The notes under the pieces were generated by a model. It was not told where the DNA came from, ran no database searches, and saw only the letters and a program-made list of their open reading frames with translations. Positions 14,714 to 23,091 of a stretch of 32,573 nt of DNA are shown in pieces. Both the position numbers and the translations under genes were made by a program. Source of the DNA: an uncultured Blautia sp. (GTDB lineage: Bacteria; Bacillota; Clostridia; Lachnospirales; Lachnospiraceae); assembly GCF_934372025.1 (NCBI RefSeq), contig NZ_CAKROJ010000025.1:1-32573 (forward strand), in the 5' to 3' direction. Numbering within the stretch: position 1 is the stretch's first letter; every line of letters begins with the position of its first letter.

Positions 14714-15748
14714 TTATTCGTACTTCTTTTGAGACACTTTGATCAGTTCTTCACACAGTGTCGGATAATCCATTCCCAGAACTGCTGCTTCCTGTGGAAT
14801 CAGGCTGGTAGGTGTCATTCCAGGAAGAGTATTGGCTTCCAGGCAGTATATCTTTTCATCTTTTGTAACAATGAAATCAAGACGGGCATAGCTCTCCATC
14901 TCAAGTGCATGATAACCATCTACTGCGCACTCCTGAAGGCGTCTTGTCAGTTCCTCTGAAATCGGCGCCGGACATGTTTCTTTAACAGCTCCTGGTTTAT
15001 ATTTATTCTCATAATCATAGAAGCCCTGTACCGGAACAATCTGAACAACCGGATATGCCTTTCCATCTACAACAGCAACTGTATATTCAACACCTTCTAC
15101 AAACTCTTCTACTACAACTTCATTTTCGTAAGTAAATGCGCCATCCAGTGCCTTCGTGTAATCTTCCTGGTTGTCTACGATATAAACTCCGATACTGGAA
15201 CCACCACAGCAGGTCTTGACAACAACCGGGAAATCCATTCCCAGTTCCTGTGGAGTTTCTACACGGTCTTTTTTCTTCATTGCCTTACCGGCCGGAGTCG
15301 GAACACCTCTCATCTCAAACATTGCTTTGGTTACGCCCTTATCCATTGCCATGGCACTGCTCAGATATCCGGTTCCCGTATACGGAATTCCCATCAGGTC
15401 AAATGTCGCCTGAAGCTTACCATCCTCTCCATTTGCTCCATGAAGTCCCAGAAAAACAAAATCAGCCTTCTTGCAGAGTTCGAGGACATTTGGTCCAAAA
15501 AACTCTCTGCGATTTTTTTTCAGTTCATTCATCTGCGGATTGAATCCACGAATATACTCTGCTGCTTTTTCGACATCATATTCTGCCGGAAACGGATTTT
15601 CCCAGTCAGTATCTTCCTGTCCGCAAAAAACATCCACCAGAATTGCCTGGTGTCCCTTCTGACGCAGTGCTCCGCAAATTCCTGTTCCAGATACAATTGA
15701 AACATCTCTTTCTGTACTTGTACCACCTGCTAATACAACAATTTTCAT
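14714..15748 (-). CDS. ddl: D-alanine--D-alanine ligase
   Basis: 344 aa, ATP-grasp fold. It joins two D-alanines for peptidoglycan synthesis. Seen: LAGGTSTERDVSIVSGTGI (N-terminal substrate loop), FLGLHGANGEDGKLQATFDL (His and Gly-rich loop), GTGYLSSAMAMDKGVTK, FPVVVKTCCGGSSIGVY (nucleotide-binding lysine and Ser loop), EEFVEGVEYTVAVVDGK, and the Mg-binding C-terminus DFIVTKDEKIYCLEANTLPG with TPTSLIPQEA. It is encoded directly upstream of murF. The SSIG block keeps the Ser used by D-Ala ligases, and no D-lactate-ligase signature is evident. Confidence 0.93.
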   Translation of the reverse strand: MKIVVLAGGTSTERDVSIVSGTGICGALRQKGHQAILVDVFCGQEDTDWENPFPAEYDVEKAAEYIRGFNPQMNELKKNRREFFGPNVLELCKKADFVFLGLHGANGEDGKLQATFDLMGIPYTGTGYLSSAMAMDKGVTKAMFEMRGVPTPAGKAMKKKDRVETPQELGMDFPVVVKTCCGGSSIGVYIVDNQEDYTKALDGAFTYENEVVVEEFVEGVEYTVAVVDGKAYPVVQIVPVQGFYDYENKYKPGAVKETCPAPISEELTRRLQECAVDGYHALEMESYARLDFIVTKDEKIYCLEANTLPGMTPTSLIPQEAAVLGMDYPTLCEELIKVSQKKYE

Positions 15749-15801
15749 TTTCTCATCACCCTCACGATCAATTTATTACTCGCCACCTATAGAGCTGGTA
15801 G

Positions 15802-17235
15802 TCAATATATTATCACCGGCAATCCAGAATTTACATTCTGATATATTATCTGTGCCTCTTCCTCCGGCACAGCTATACATCCTTCTGTGCTTTCCCAGCA
15901 GTTATACGATGAACTGAAGTCCATATTCTCTGAACTTCCAAAAGTATCTGCTGCAATGTCTGCACCTGTAATAATCAATTCGGGATCTCCATAAATACCA
16001 AGTTCATCGGTAAATGGCATCCATAAGCTTACTGAAACACCATTTTCACCTGAATTTGTCTCTGTATTTCCCGGTATAGCAGACTCCTGTTTTTCGCCAA
16101 GTCTGTAAACACCTGTTGGTGTACTACTGCTTGCTGCAAAACCGGTATCTGCAATTGGTGTCCCATTCTGATATAATACCATTCTTTGACGGGTCAGGTC
16201 AATTTCTATATAAGAATATCCAATATCATTTGTATTTCGACTTTCTGCTGTCTGCTCATATATTGGTTCGCGCACTTCCGTTTTTTTGTCCAGGATATCC
16301 TGATACAGTGCATCCGTTTCTTTCTTCTGATCAATCACCCAGCCATAATTTCCACCTGAAACTGTAATATCCTGATTATCATATGTAGAAAATGTGCGTT
16401 CTGTCCCAACGGTATCATACTGTGCCGCAAGCCCTGCAATATATTTGGCAATAGCTGTCTTATCCAACACAAGATCACCATTTTCATTTCTTGTAAGCCA
16501 TTCTTTAATAACAGCTCTGTTCACAGATTCTTTGCGGTCACTGAAATCATATGTAACTACAACATCCGTCAGCTCATTCATCTGCTGACAGTCTTTTGTC
16601 AGATCTTCGGCATAAACCGATGGATTAATATAACAGTCATCTTCTTCCAGATTTGCTACCGTTCTTCCTGTAGTAACAGCTTCTTTGATATCTGCCAGAA
16701 GTTTCTCCCTGTCAATCCTGGTTCCCTCTATCTCTGGAACAACTTCAAATCCATCCTCACATTCTCTGATATATGCATCCTCAGGCTCAACATTGTTCTT
16801 CATACATTTCAGACTGTCGATTTTCTTTTCGAACAGGTTCTCATCATATGACACAGAAGACGGCAGTTCATAAGTCTTATGCTGACTGAATGCCAGAAAC
16901 CACACAAAACGATCCTGCTCATGAAGAAGTCTTTTTACACTTCCATCAGAAGTATATTTCAGTCGGATCTCACCTGCTGAAATTCCCTCCTGTCCATTTC
17001 CTCTGGTCTGAACAGCCAGCGTATAAACTCCTGTCTTCTTTTCCAGAAGTTTCTCTGCTTCCTTCTCTGTCATATAAGAACAGTTAAACCCATTTACCTG
17101 TGATCCCGGAAGAAAGTGTCCAGTAAAATAATAAACTCCAAAAAAGTAGGCGCCTGCGGTAAGCAGGAGCAGTACAATAATGAAACCGATCAATAATCTT
17201 CTTCCTTTGTCCATACTCTTGTTTTCTTCCGTCAT
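15802..17235 (-). CDS. L,D-transpeptidase-like (YkuD) wall protein with degenerate active-site motif
   Basis: 477 aa, membrane-anchored by one N-terminal helix (RLLIGFIIVLLLLTAGAYFF). Residues about 45-330 contain two repeats of the putative peptidoglycan-binding type found before YkuD domains (SQVNGFNCSYMTEKEAEKLL and a later equivalent). The YkuD domain begins near SYIEIDLTRQRMVLYQNGT and includes STPTGVYRLGEKQ. The catalytic block reads ESTEGCIAVPEEEA, with Cys at about 453. The family normally has a His-Gly upstream and S-H-G-C-x-R/N. Here S-H-G-C is T-E-G-C, and no His occurs in the last 80 or so residues. It lies just upstream of ddl and murF, 53 bp apart, with AAGGAGG 4 nt before its ATG. 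Cross-linking activity is therefore doubtful. Confidence 0.8.
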   Translation of the reverse strand: MTEENKSMDKGRRLLIGFIIVLLLLTAGAYFFGVYYFTGHFLPGSQVNGFNCSYMTEKEAEKLLEKKTGVYTLAVQTRGNGQEGISAGEIRLKYTSDGSVKRLLHEQDRFVWFLAFSQHKTYELPSSVSYDENLFEKKIDSLKCMKNNVEPEDAYIRECEDGFEVVPEIEGTRIDREKLLADIKEAVTTGRTVANLEEDDCYINPSVYAEDLTKDCQQMNELTDVVVTYDFSDRKESVNRAVIKEWLTRNENGDLVLDKTAIAKYIAGLAAQYDTVGTERTFSTYDNQDITVSGGNYGWVIDQKKETDALYQDILDKKTEVREPIYEQTAESRNTNDIGYSYIEIDLTRQRMVLYQNGTPIADTGFAASSSTPTGVYRLGEKQESAIPGNTETNSGENGVSVSLWMPFTDELGIYGDPELIITGADIAADTFGSSENMDFSSSYNCWESTEGCIAVPEEEAQIIYQNVNSGLPVIIY

Positions 17236-17301
17236 GGCGCCTCCTTAACGTTCGGAAATATTTAGTTTTTTGATAATTATGTTTTATTATATTACTATTA
17301 T

Positions 17302-18591
17302 TTATTCTGCCAGGAGTTTTTCTACACTGGCAAGTTTAACACATACAACGAATACCTGTGCTGCTTTTTCAAGTTCATCGATTGGTGGGAAAGATGGTGC
17401 AATACGGATATTGCTGTCTTTTGGATCTTTTCCATATGGATAAGTAGCTCCGGCTCCTGTCATAACTACGCCGGCTTCCTTTGCCATTGCTACGATTCTC
17501 TTTGCGCATCCTTCCATAGAATCAAAGGAAATGAAATATCCACCCTTTGGTGTTGTCCATGAACCGATTCCCAGGCCGCCGAGTTCTCTTTCAAGAGTAG
17601 CTTCTACCATTTCAAACTTTGGTCGAAGGATTGCGGCATGTTTACTCATATGTGCATGGATTCCATCCAGGTTTTTGAAAAATCTCACATGACGAAGCTG
17701 ATTCAGCTTATCATGTCCGATCGTCTGTACTGTCATATATTTACGGAAATCATCCAGATTTGCTTTGGAAGCAGCTACTGCTGCAATACCGGAACCCGGG
17801 AAGCTGATCTTGGATGTGGAGGTAAATTTATAAACAAGGTCCGGATTACCAGCCTTTGCACATTCTTCCAGAATCTCAAGCAGGAAATCCTGTTTGTCTG
17901 CCTCATCATAGAGATGATGTACGCTGTATGCATTATCCCAGTAAATACGGAAATCCGGTGCAGCCGGTTTCAGGCGTGCAAAACGTTTAACTGTTTCTTC
18001 TGAGTATGTGTAACCCTGTGGATTAGAGTATTTCGGAACACACCAGATACCTTTGATAGCCGGGTCTTCACTTACCAGTTTCTCAACCATATCCATATCC
18101 GGACCTTCCGGAGACATTGGAACATTGATCATTTCGATTCCGAAAAATTCTGTAACCTTGAAATGACGGTCATATCCCGGAACAGGGCAAAGGAATTTAA
18201 CTTTGTCCAGTTTACACCATGGAGTATTTCCCATTACACCATGTGTCATGGAACGTGCAACTGTATCAAACATAACATTCAGACTGGAAGTTCCATAAAT
18301 AATGATATGTTCAGGATCTACTTCTGAAATCTCACCAAGAAGACGCTTTGCTTCAGGGATACCATCCATCACACCATAGTTACGGCAGTCAACACCTGTC
18401 TCACATTTCAGGTCTGTGTTGCTTGACAGAACATCCATCATATCCATAGAAAGGTTCAGCTGATCTGCAGCCGGTTTACCACGTGACATATCCAGGGCAA
18501 GTCCCTGTGCCTTAATCTCTGCATACTGCTGTTCCAGATCCTTCTTAAGAACCTGGAGCTGTTCTTTGCTCATCTCACTGTATTTCTGCAT
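17302..18591 (-). CDS. Aspartate aminotransferase, type Ic (Aminotran_MocR family)
   Basis: 429 aa. This PLP enzyme is expected to interconvert aspartate and oxaloacetate with glutamate/2-oxoglutarate. The sequence follows the subgroup Ic form: an N-terminal helix, LALDMSRGKPAADQLNLS, CRNYGVMDGIPEAKRLL, IIIYGTSSLNVMFDTVARSM, WCVPKYSNPQGYTYS (Asn for PLP O3'), YWDNAYSVHHL (Asp for the pyridine N) and FTSTSKISFPGSGIAAVA with the Schiff-base Lys. Length is normal. It has its own promoter at 18687-18716. The 66-bp gap before the L,D-transpeptidase gene has no clear terminator, so read-through into the wall cluster is possible. Confidence 0.87.
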   Translation of the reverse strand: MQKYSEMSKEQLQVLKKDLEQQYAEIKAQGLALDMSRGKPAADQLNLSMDMMDVLSSNTDLKCETGVDCRNYGVMDGIPEAKRLLGEISEVDPEHIIIYGTSSLNVMFDTVARSMTHGVMGNTPWCKLDKVKFLCPVPGYDRHFKVTEFFGIEMINVPMSPEGPDMDMVEKLVSEDPAIKGIWCVPKYSNPQGYTYSEETVKRFARLKPAAPDFRIYWDNAYSVHHLYDEADKQDFLLEILEECAKAGNPDLVYKFTSTSKISFPGSGIAAVAASKANLDDFRKYMTVQTIGHDKLNQLRHVRFFKNLDGIHAHMSKHAAILRPKFEMVEATLERELGGLGIGSWTTPKGGYFISFDSMEGCAKRIVAMAKEAGVVMTGAGATYPYGKDPKDSNIRIAPSFPPIDELEKAAQVFVVCVKLASVEKLLAE

Positions 18592-18686
18592 TGTTCGTCC
18601 TCCTCGCGCCGCTTCCAGAATTCTGTCCCGGCAAAAAATCTTTCTTCTTTAAAACTTACATTATCTTATTTCTCATTATCCCGTAT

Positions 18687-18716
18687 ATTTTAGTATGCTA
18701 AAGTATAGATTGTCAA
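18687..18716 (-). promoter_or_regulatory. Promoter for the type Ic aminotransferase
   Basis: Consensus TTGACA (18711-18716) and TAAAAT (18687-18692), 18 bp apart on the minus strand. Confidence 0.6.
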
Positions 18717-18736
18717 GCCCCCGATACATAAAAAAC

Positions 18737-18765
18737 TTGCAGAATTCCGAGCTTTCACCTATACT
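18737..18765 (+). promoter_or_regulatory. Promoter for the RlmI-like methyltransferase
   Basis: TTGCAG (18737-18742), a 17-bp spacer and TATACT (18760-18765), about 50 bp before the start codon. Confidence 0.5.
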
Positions 18766-18814
18766 AAATAGACAGAAATAAACAAAAAACATTGACAAAG
18801 AAAGGTTATCATAT

Positions 18815-19675
18815 ATGTGGATTGCAAATGACTGGAAAGAATATGAAGTAATCGACACCTCATGTGGTGAAAAACTGGAGCGCTGGGGTAAATATACTCT
18901 GGTACGTCCGGACCCACAGGTTATCTGGGATACTCCTAAGGTAAGCCGTGGATGGAAAAACATGAATGCACACTATCACAGAAGTAAAAAAGGCGGCGGA
19001 GAATGGGAATTCTTTGATCTCCCACAGCAGTGGGATCTTCATTACAAGGATCTTACCTTCCATCTGAAACCATTCAGTTTCAAACATACAGGACTTTTCC
19101 CGGAACAGGCTGTTAACTGGGACTGGTTTGGTGATAAGATCCGTAAAGCCGGACGTCCGATCAAAGTCCTGAATCTTTTTGCCTATACAGGCGGTGCTAC
19201 TCTGGCTGCTGCTGCTGCCGGTGCACAGGTCACTCACGTAGATGCCTCCAAAGGCATGGTTACCTGGGCCAAAGAAAATGCCGCTGCCTCCGGACTTTCA
19301 GAGGCTCCGATCCGCTGGCTGGTAGACGACTGTGTAAAATTCGTTGAGCGTGAGATCCGCCGTGGAAATCATTATGATGCGATTATTATGGACCCGCCGT
19401 CCTATGGACGTGGACCAAAAGGTGAAATCTGGAAAATTGAAGAAGCAATTCATCCACTGATCAAACTGTGTGTAAAGCTTTTAAGCCCGAATCCGCTGTT
19501 TTTCCTTATCAATTCCTATACTACAGGACTTGCTCCGGCTGTACTGACATATATGCTCGCAACTGAGCTCAAAGACTTTGACGGTCATGTAGATTCTCAG
19601 GAAATCGGACTTCCGGTAACTTCCAATGGACTGGTACTTCCATGCGGTGCTTCCGGACGTTGGGAATCTAAATAA
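18815..19675 (+). CDS. Class I SAM-dependent methyltransferase, RlmI/RlmL-like
   Basis: 286 aa. It is probably an rRNA cytosine or guanine methyltransferase, or a relative. The N-terminal half (1-105) lacks an identifiable PUA domain but has the WEFFDLPQQWDLHYKDLTFH region of the family. The SAM domain shows VLNLFAYTGGATLAAAAAGA (motif I, about 121-140), THVDASKGMVTWAKENAAASG (motif II) and DAIIMDPPSYGRGPKGEIW, where DPPSYGRG is the catalytic motif IV. The C-terminus ends GLVLPCGASGRWESK, a pattern seen in this group. A weak AAAGG site is 7 nt before the ATG. The target is not determinable. The Cys-rich gene follows on the same strand but has its own promoter. Confidence 0.82.
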   Translation: MWIANDWKEYEVIDTSCGEKLERWGKYTLVRPDPQVIWDTPKVSRGWKNMNAHYHRSKKGGGEWEFFDLPQQWDLHYKDLTFHLKPFSFKHTGLFPEQAVNWDWFGDKIRKAGRPIKVLNLFAYTGGATLAAAAAGAQVTHVDASKGMVTWAKENAAASGLSEAPIRWLVDDCVKFVEREIRRGNHYDAIIMDPPSYGRGPKGEIWKIEEAIHPLIKLCVKLLSPNPLFFLINSYTTGLAPAVLTYMLATELKDFDGHVDSQEIGLPVTSNGLVLPCGASGRWESK

Positions 19676-19680
19676 TTTTC

Positions 19681-19709
19681 TTGAATCTCCTGATTTACAG
19701 ATATATAAT
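19681..19709 (+). promoter_or_regulatory. Promoter for the Cys-rich mini-protein
   Basis: TTGAAT (19681-19686), exactly 17 bp, then perfect TATAAT (19704-19709), starting 6 bp after the methyltransferase stop. There is no terminator between the two genes. Confidence 0.6.
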
Positions 19710-19747
19710 ATAACTATCAAAATTGTTTCAGGAGAGGTGAATCGTAT

Positions 19748-19936
19748 ATGGAAGACAAAGCAAAAAAAGACGCTCTTCCCTACACCTGTACTCCGGCCTA
19801 TGACCGCAGCCACTGTGGGAATTGTGTCTGTGCCACCTGTTATGAGCAGGAATTCTGCGACCGCTGCAGTTCCTGCAAGGATCTTTCAAAGAAAAAAGAA
19901 TCCTGCAGCAGATACGAAGGCGCATATTGTTATTAA
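19748..19936 (+). CDS. Cysteine-rich mini-protein, 62 aa, likely metal-binding
   Basis: The family is not recognised. Ten of 62 residues are Cys, in a dense run: a TCTP Cys, then HCGNCVCATC, EFCDRCSSC, ESC and a C-terminal YCY. Repeated CxxC spacing (CGNC, CATC, CDRC, CSSC overlapping) suggests binding of one or two Zn or an Fe-S centre. The N-terminus (MEDKAKKDALP) is charged, with no signal peptide, so it is cytosolic. A strong ribosome site AGGAGAGGTGA precedes the ATG by about 9 nt, and promoter and terminator flank it closely. Co-orientation with the methyltransferase may be incidental. Confidence 0.75.
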   Translation: MEDKAKKDALPYTCTPAYDRSHCGNCVCATCYEQEFCDRCSSCKDLSKKKESCSRYEGAYCY

Positions 19937-19942
19937 CCCCCA

Positions 19943-19997
19943 AACAAGGACAGTGTTACTGGCATAAATGCCAGCAGCACTGTCCCTGTTATTTTTT
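19943..19997. terminator. Strong bidirectional terminator
   Basis: GGACAGTG..CTGGCA (19948-19964) pairs with TGCCAG..CACTGTCC (19969-19985) around a TAAA loop, followed by TGTTATTTTTT. It separates the Cys-rich gene (+) from the end of the phosphate operon (-) and overlaps the phoR stop. Confidence 0.9.
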
Positions 19998-21666
19998 AAA
20001 CCACTCTTCGCTGTTTCGGAAATGTCAGAGTAACCTCTGTTCCCTTACCAACTTCACTGACCATCTTTATTGTACCACCAAGGAATGTCACTCCATGTTT
20101 TACAATTGAAAGACCAAGTCCGGTTCCTCCAATTGCTTTGGAATGACTCTTATCCACGCGGTAAAATCTCTCAAACACTCTGTTCTGGTCTTCGCCTGGA
20201 ATGCCAATTCCGTTATCTTTTACACGAACCTCAACATTTTCTCCCATTTCACGCAGATGAATACTTACTGTTCCATCATCTCTGTTATATTTAATTCCGT
20301 TATCACAGAGATTATAGATTATTTCATCAAAAATCGGACGCACTGTACAGAGCATTGTCTTATCTCCATCAATATACAGATGTACATTCTTTTTAGCTGC
20401 AATATCTTTCAGTCTCCCACATACATCTTTGACAACGGTATATGCATCCAGCTGTTCCCATTCATACGGATTTTCTCCTTCGTCCAGCTGAGAAACCTTG
20501 ATCGTGTCCTCAACCAGAGTGATCAGACGCTGTGCTTCATCATAAATGCGGCCGGCAAATTTTTTGATGTCTTCTGCTCTGACAAGACCATCCTGAATGA
20601 TTTCTGCAAACCCTGAGATTGAGGTCAGAGGAGTCTTTAATTCATGGGATACATTTGCAGAAAATTCTCTTCTGAGCTGTTCTCGTTCAACTTTTTCAGT
20701 CTCATTCATCAGCAGAAGAACGGCACCAACCACCTTATGTTCTCTGGTCACCGGATTCGCGATCATCTGAATTGCCTCACTTCCAAGATGAAGTAAAACA
20801 CTTCCATGCTGTCCTTTCAGTACCTGTTCGATCAGCATACGAAAATCTTCATTTCTGTCCAGAGAATACACGCTGTCACCAATCTTCGGATCTTTAATCT
20901 GAAACATTTTCCATACACTGCTGTTTCCTGAAAGAATCATTGTATAACTGTCGATCACAAGAAGTCCTTCCTGCATATTTTCAGTGATAATTCCAAATTC
21001 TTCTTGATTACGTCTTGCAGCCTCCAGCTGATTTTTTATCTGTCTGTTCTGTTTGTAGATTTTGCTGAGAAGCGGACCTACTTCATCATAAACCTGATTG
21101 TCTTCCGGATGCTCCAGATCCAGATTGTTGATTGGTTCAACGATCTTATTTGCCATATGGGCCGACACAATGACTGCAATGATAAGCATCACAATGATAA
21201 TTCCAATGATCGGTGGTATCAGTTCCATAAGGAGTACAAAGATAGAAAACTGTGTACTGGATACTCGGAGCACACTGTGATCTGGCAGGCGGAGCGCATA
21301 GTAGATTGTCTTCTGTGCCAGCGTTTTTGAAGTACGTTCTGCATATCCGCTTCCTGTTTTTAATGCCTCCTGCACTTCCTTACGTTCGCTGTGATTTTCC
21401 ATGGATTCTGCATCTGCCATATTATCATAAAGAACAGTACCATCCTCCGCAATATAGGTAATACGATCATCTTTTTCATTAATCTGTTTCAGATAATCGA
21501 TGCCTTCCTGCTCCACTCCATAGGAAAGATAGGACGCTTCTTTTTTCAGTTCTCCATTTATCTCTTTTCCGAAATGCTGATAAAGGATTGCCATAACACA
21601 CGCAATCCCAAAAATCAGCACAGCCGCAGCTACAACTATATTAGATTTAAAAATCTTTTTAGTCAC
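19996..21666 (-). CDS. phoR: Phosphate-regulon sensor histidine kinase PhoR
   Basis: 556 aa from a GTG start at 21666, one base after the phoU stop, with GGGAGG 8 nt upstream; an ATG 72 bp further up lies inside phoU and lacks such a site. Layout: TM1 (about 9-29), an extracytoplasmic loop, TM2 (141-168), a HAMP-like linker (MANKIVEPINNLDLEH), a PAS domain (222-324), an H-box FSANVSHELKTPLTSISGF with the phospho-accepting His near 341, and a HATPase with NLCDNGIKYN, VRVKDNGIGIPGEDQ and GGTGLGLSIVKHG. As in PhoR, it should phosphorylate PhoB/PhoP under phosphate shortage, with PhoU and Pst giving the signal. The response-regulator gene usually beside it is absent; the operon ends here. Confidence 0.9.
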   Translation of the reverse strand: MTKKIFKSNIVVAAAVLIFGIACVMAILYQHFGKEINGELKKEASYLSYGVEQEGIDYLKQINEKDDRITYIAEDGTVLYDNMADAESMENHSERKEVQEALKTGSGYAERTSKTLAQKTIYYALRLPDHSVLRVSSTQFSIFVLLMELIPPIIGIIIVMLIIAVIVSAHMANKIVEPINNLDLEHPEDNQVYDEVGPLLSKIYKQNRQIKNQLEAARRNQEEFGIITENMQEGLLVIDSYTMILSGNSSVWKMFQIKDPKIGDSVYSLDRNEDFRMLIEQVLKGQHGSVLLHLGSEAIQMIANPVTREHKVVGAVLLLMNETEKVEREQLRREFSANVSHELKTPLTSISGFAEIIQDGLVRAEDIKKFAGRIYDEAQRLITLVEDTIKVSQLDEGENPYEWEQLDAYTVVKDVCGRLKDIAAKKNVHLYIDGDKTMLCTVRPIFDEIIYNLCDNGIKYNRDDGTVSIHLREMGENVEVRVKDNGIGIPGEDQNRVFERFYRVDKSHSKAIGGTGLGLSIVKHGVTFLGGTIKMVSEVGKGTEVTLTFPKQRRVV

Positions 21667-21667
21667 A

Positions 21668-22324
21668 CTATCGACCTCCCTGCTGGTGTTCATTATTCCT
21701 GTGAACACCCGTGATCGCATACTCGACCCACTCTGCAATATTTACTGCATGATCTCCGATTCTCTCCATATATTTGGCCGTCATCAGAAGATCAAGACCT
21801 GCTTTTGCATCCAGATTCTGGTACATAAGCTTTGCAAGTTCTTCCTTGATCTGGTTAAAAGCATCGTCTACAAGGTCATCATCATCAATAACCTTTCTGC
21901 ACAGATTCAGATCTCTCTTAACAAAAGCATCTACACTTTCTGTCACCATACCTACAGTCATTTCAGCCATCTTCCCGATCAGTTCAGGAATCTGGATATG
22001 ATTTTCCTCAATGAATTTAGAAAGATCTGCAATATCTGATGCCTGATCGCCAATCCTCTCCATATCTGAGATCATTTTCAATGCTGCTGAAACCTCTCTC
22101 AGATCTCTTGCAACCGGCTGCTGATGAAGCAGAATTCTCATACAGAGATTCTCAATTTCTCTTTCTTTTGCGTCAATTTCTTTATCTGTATCAAAAATTT
22201 CTTTGATGCACTTTTCTCCACGAATTGCTTTGTTAGAAAGAGAAATTGCTTTCTCACAGAGACTTCCCATGGTAATGATCTGCACATGTAATTCTTCAAG
22301 CTGTCGTTCGAAACGTGTTGCCAT
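21668..22324 (-). CDS. phoU: Phosphate transport/regulation protein PhoU
   Basis: 218 aa, all helical. It links the Pst transporter to PhoR and restrains phosphate uptake. Two PhoU repeats are seen, each with the metal-binding E/D-x-x-x-D helix: KEIFDTDKEIDAKEREIENL with SDMERIGDQASDIA, and KVIDDDDLVDDAFNQIKEEL with KYMERIGDHAVNIAEW. The start is taken as the ATG at 22324, two bases after the pstB stop; a TTG two codons earlier is possible. GGAAGG is about 11 nt upstream. Translation is probably coupled to pstB. Confidence 0.93.
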   Translation of the reverse strand: MATRFERQLEELHVQIITMGSLCEKAISLSNKAIRGEKCIKEIFDTDKEIDAKEREIENLCMRILLHQQPVARDLREVSAALKMISDMERIGDQASDIADLSKFIEENHIQIPELIGKMAEMTVGMVTESVDAFVKRDLNLCRKVIDDDDLVDDAFNQIKEELAKLMYQNLDAKAGLDLLMTAKYMERIGDHAVNIAEWVEYAITGVHRNNEHQQGGR

Positions 22325-22326
22325 AA

Positions 22327-23085
22327 TCAACCAAACCTTCCTGTAATATAGTCCTCTGTTCTCTTGTCCTTTGGCATGGAAAACAGCGTGTCTGTGTCAC
22401 TGAATTCTACAACTTCTCCAAGAAGGAAGAATGCTGTTTTGTCAGAAATTCGTGTTGCCTGCTGCATGTTATGAGTAACGATAACAATTGTATATTTTCC
22501 TTTTAATTCCATTGCAAGCTCTTCGATCTTAGATGTCGAGATCGGGTCAAGTGCAGATGTAGGCTCGTCCATAAGAAGCACCTCTGGCTCTACAGCCAGT
22601 GCTCTCGCGATACAAAGTCTCTGCTGCTGTCCACCGGACATTCCCAGTGCACTTTTCTTTAACCTGTCCTTAACTTCATCCCAGATAGCTGCATCACGGA
22701 GAGATTTTTCAACGATCTCATCAAGCTTTGCTTTGGAGCGGATACCATGTGTTCTTGGTCCATAAGCAACATTATCATAAATACTCATCGGGAACGGATT
22801 CGGCTTCTGGAATACCATTCCAACTCTTTTTCGAAGAGTATTTACATCCATATCTCCATAAATATCTTCCCCGTCCAACTCAACTTTACCCGTAATTCTG
22901 CAGCCTTCTACCAGGTCATTCATACGGTTTAAAGATTTAAGAAGGGTAGATTTTCCACATCCACTTGGTCCGATAAAAGCGGTAATTTCTTTTTCCGGAA
23001 TGTGCATATTGATATCATGCAGTGCATGAAAATTTCCGTAAAAAAGATTCATATCTTCAATTGAAAGTTTAATATTATCACTCAT
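22327..23085 (-). CDS. pstB: Phosphate ABC transporter ATPase PstB
   Basis: 252 aa. This ATPase drives the Pst importer. Walker A is GPSGCGKSTLLKSLNRMNDL (about 39-58), the Q-loop is GMVFQKPNPFPMSIYDNVAYG, the signature is MSGGQQQRLCIARALAV, Walker B is VLLMDEPTSALDP, and the H-loop is VTHNMQQA. It lies 6 bp after pstA and 2 bp before phoU. All catalytic motifs are intact. Confidence 0.96.
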   Translation of the reverse strand: MSDNIKLSIEDMNLFYGNFHALHDINMHIPEKEITAFIGPSGCGKSTLLKSLNRMNDLVEGCRITGKVELDGEDIYGDMDVNTLRKRVGMVFQKPNPFPMSIYDNVAYGPRTHGIRSKAKLDEIVEKSLRDAAIWDEVKDRLKKSALGMSGGQQQRLCIARALAVEPEVLLMDEPTSALDPISTSKIEELAMELKGKYTIVIVTHNMQQATRISDKTAFFLLGEVVEFSDTDTLFSMPKDKRTEDYITGRFG

Positions 23086-23091
23086 TTTCTG

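Noticed and set aside
19685..19734. TCTCCTGA/TCAGGAGA inverted repeat around the promoter of the Cys-rich gene as an operator
   Set aside because: One arm is simply the ribosome site and only the other overlaps the -35; eight bases with a 34-bp gap are not convincing.
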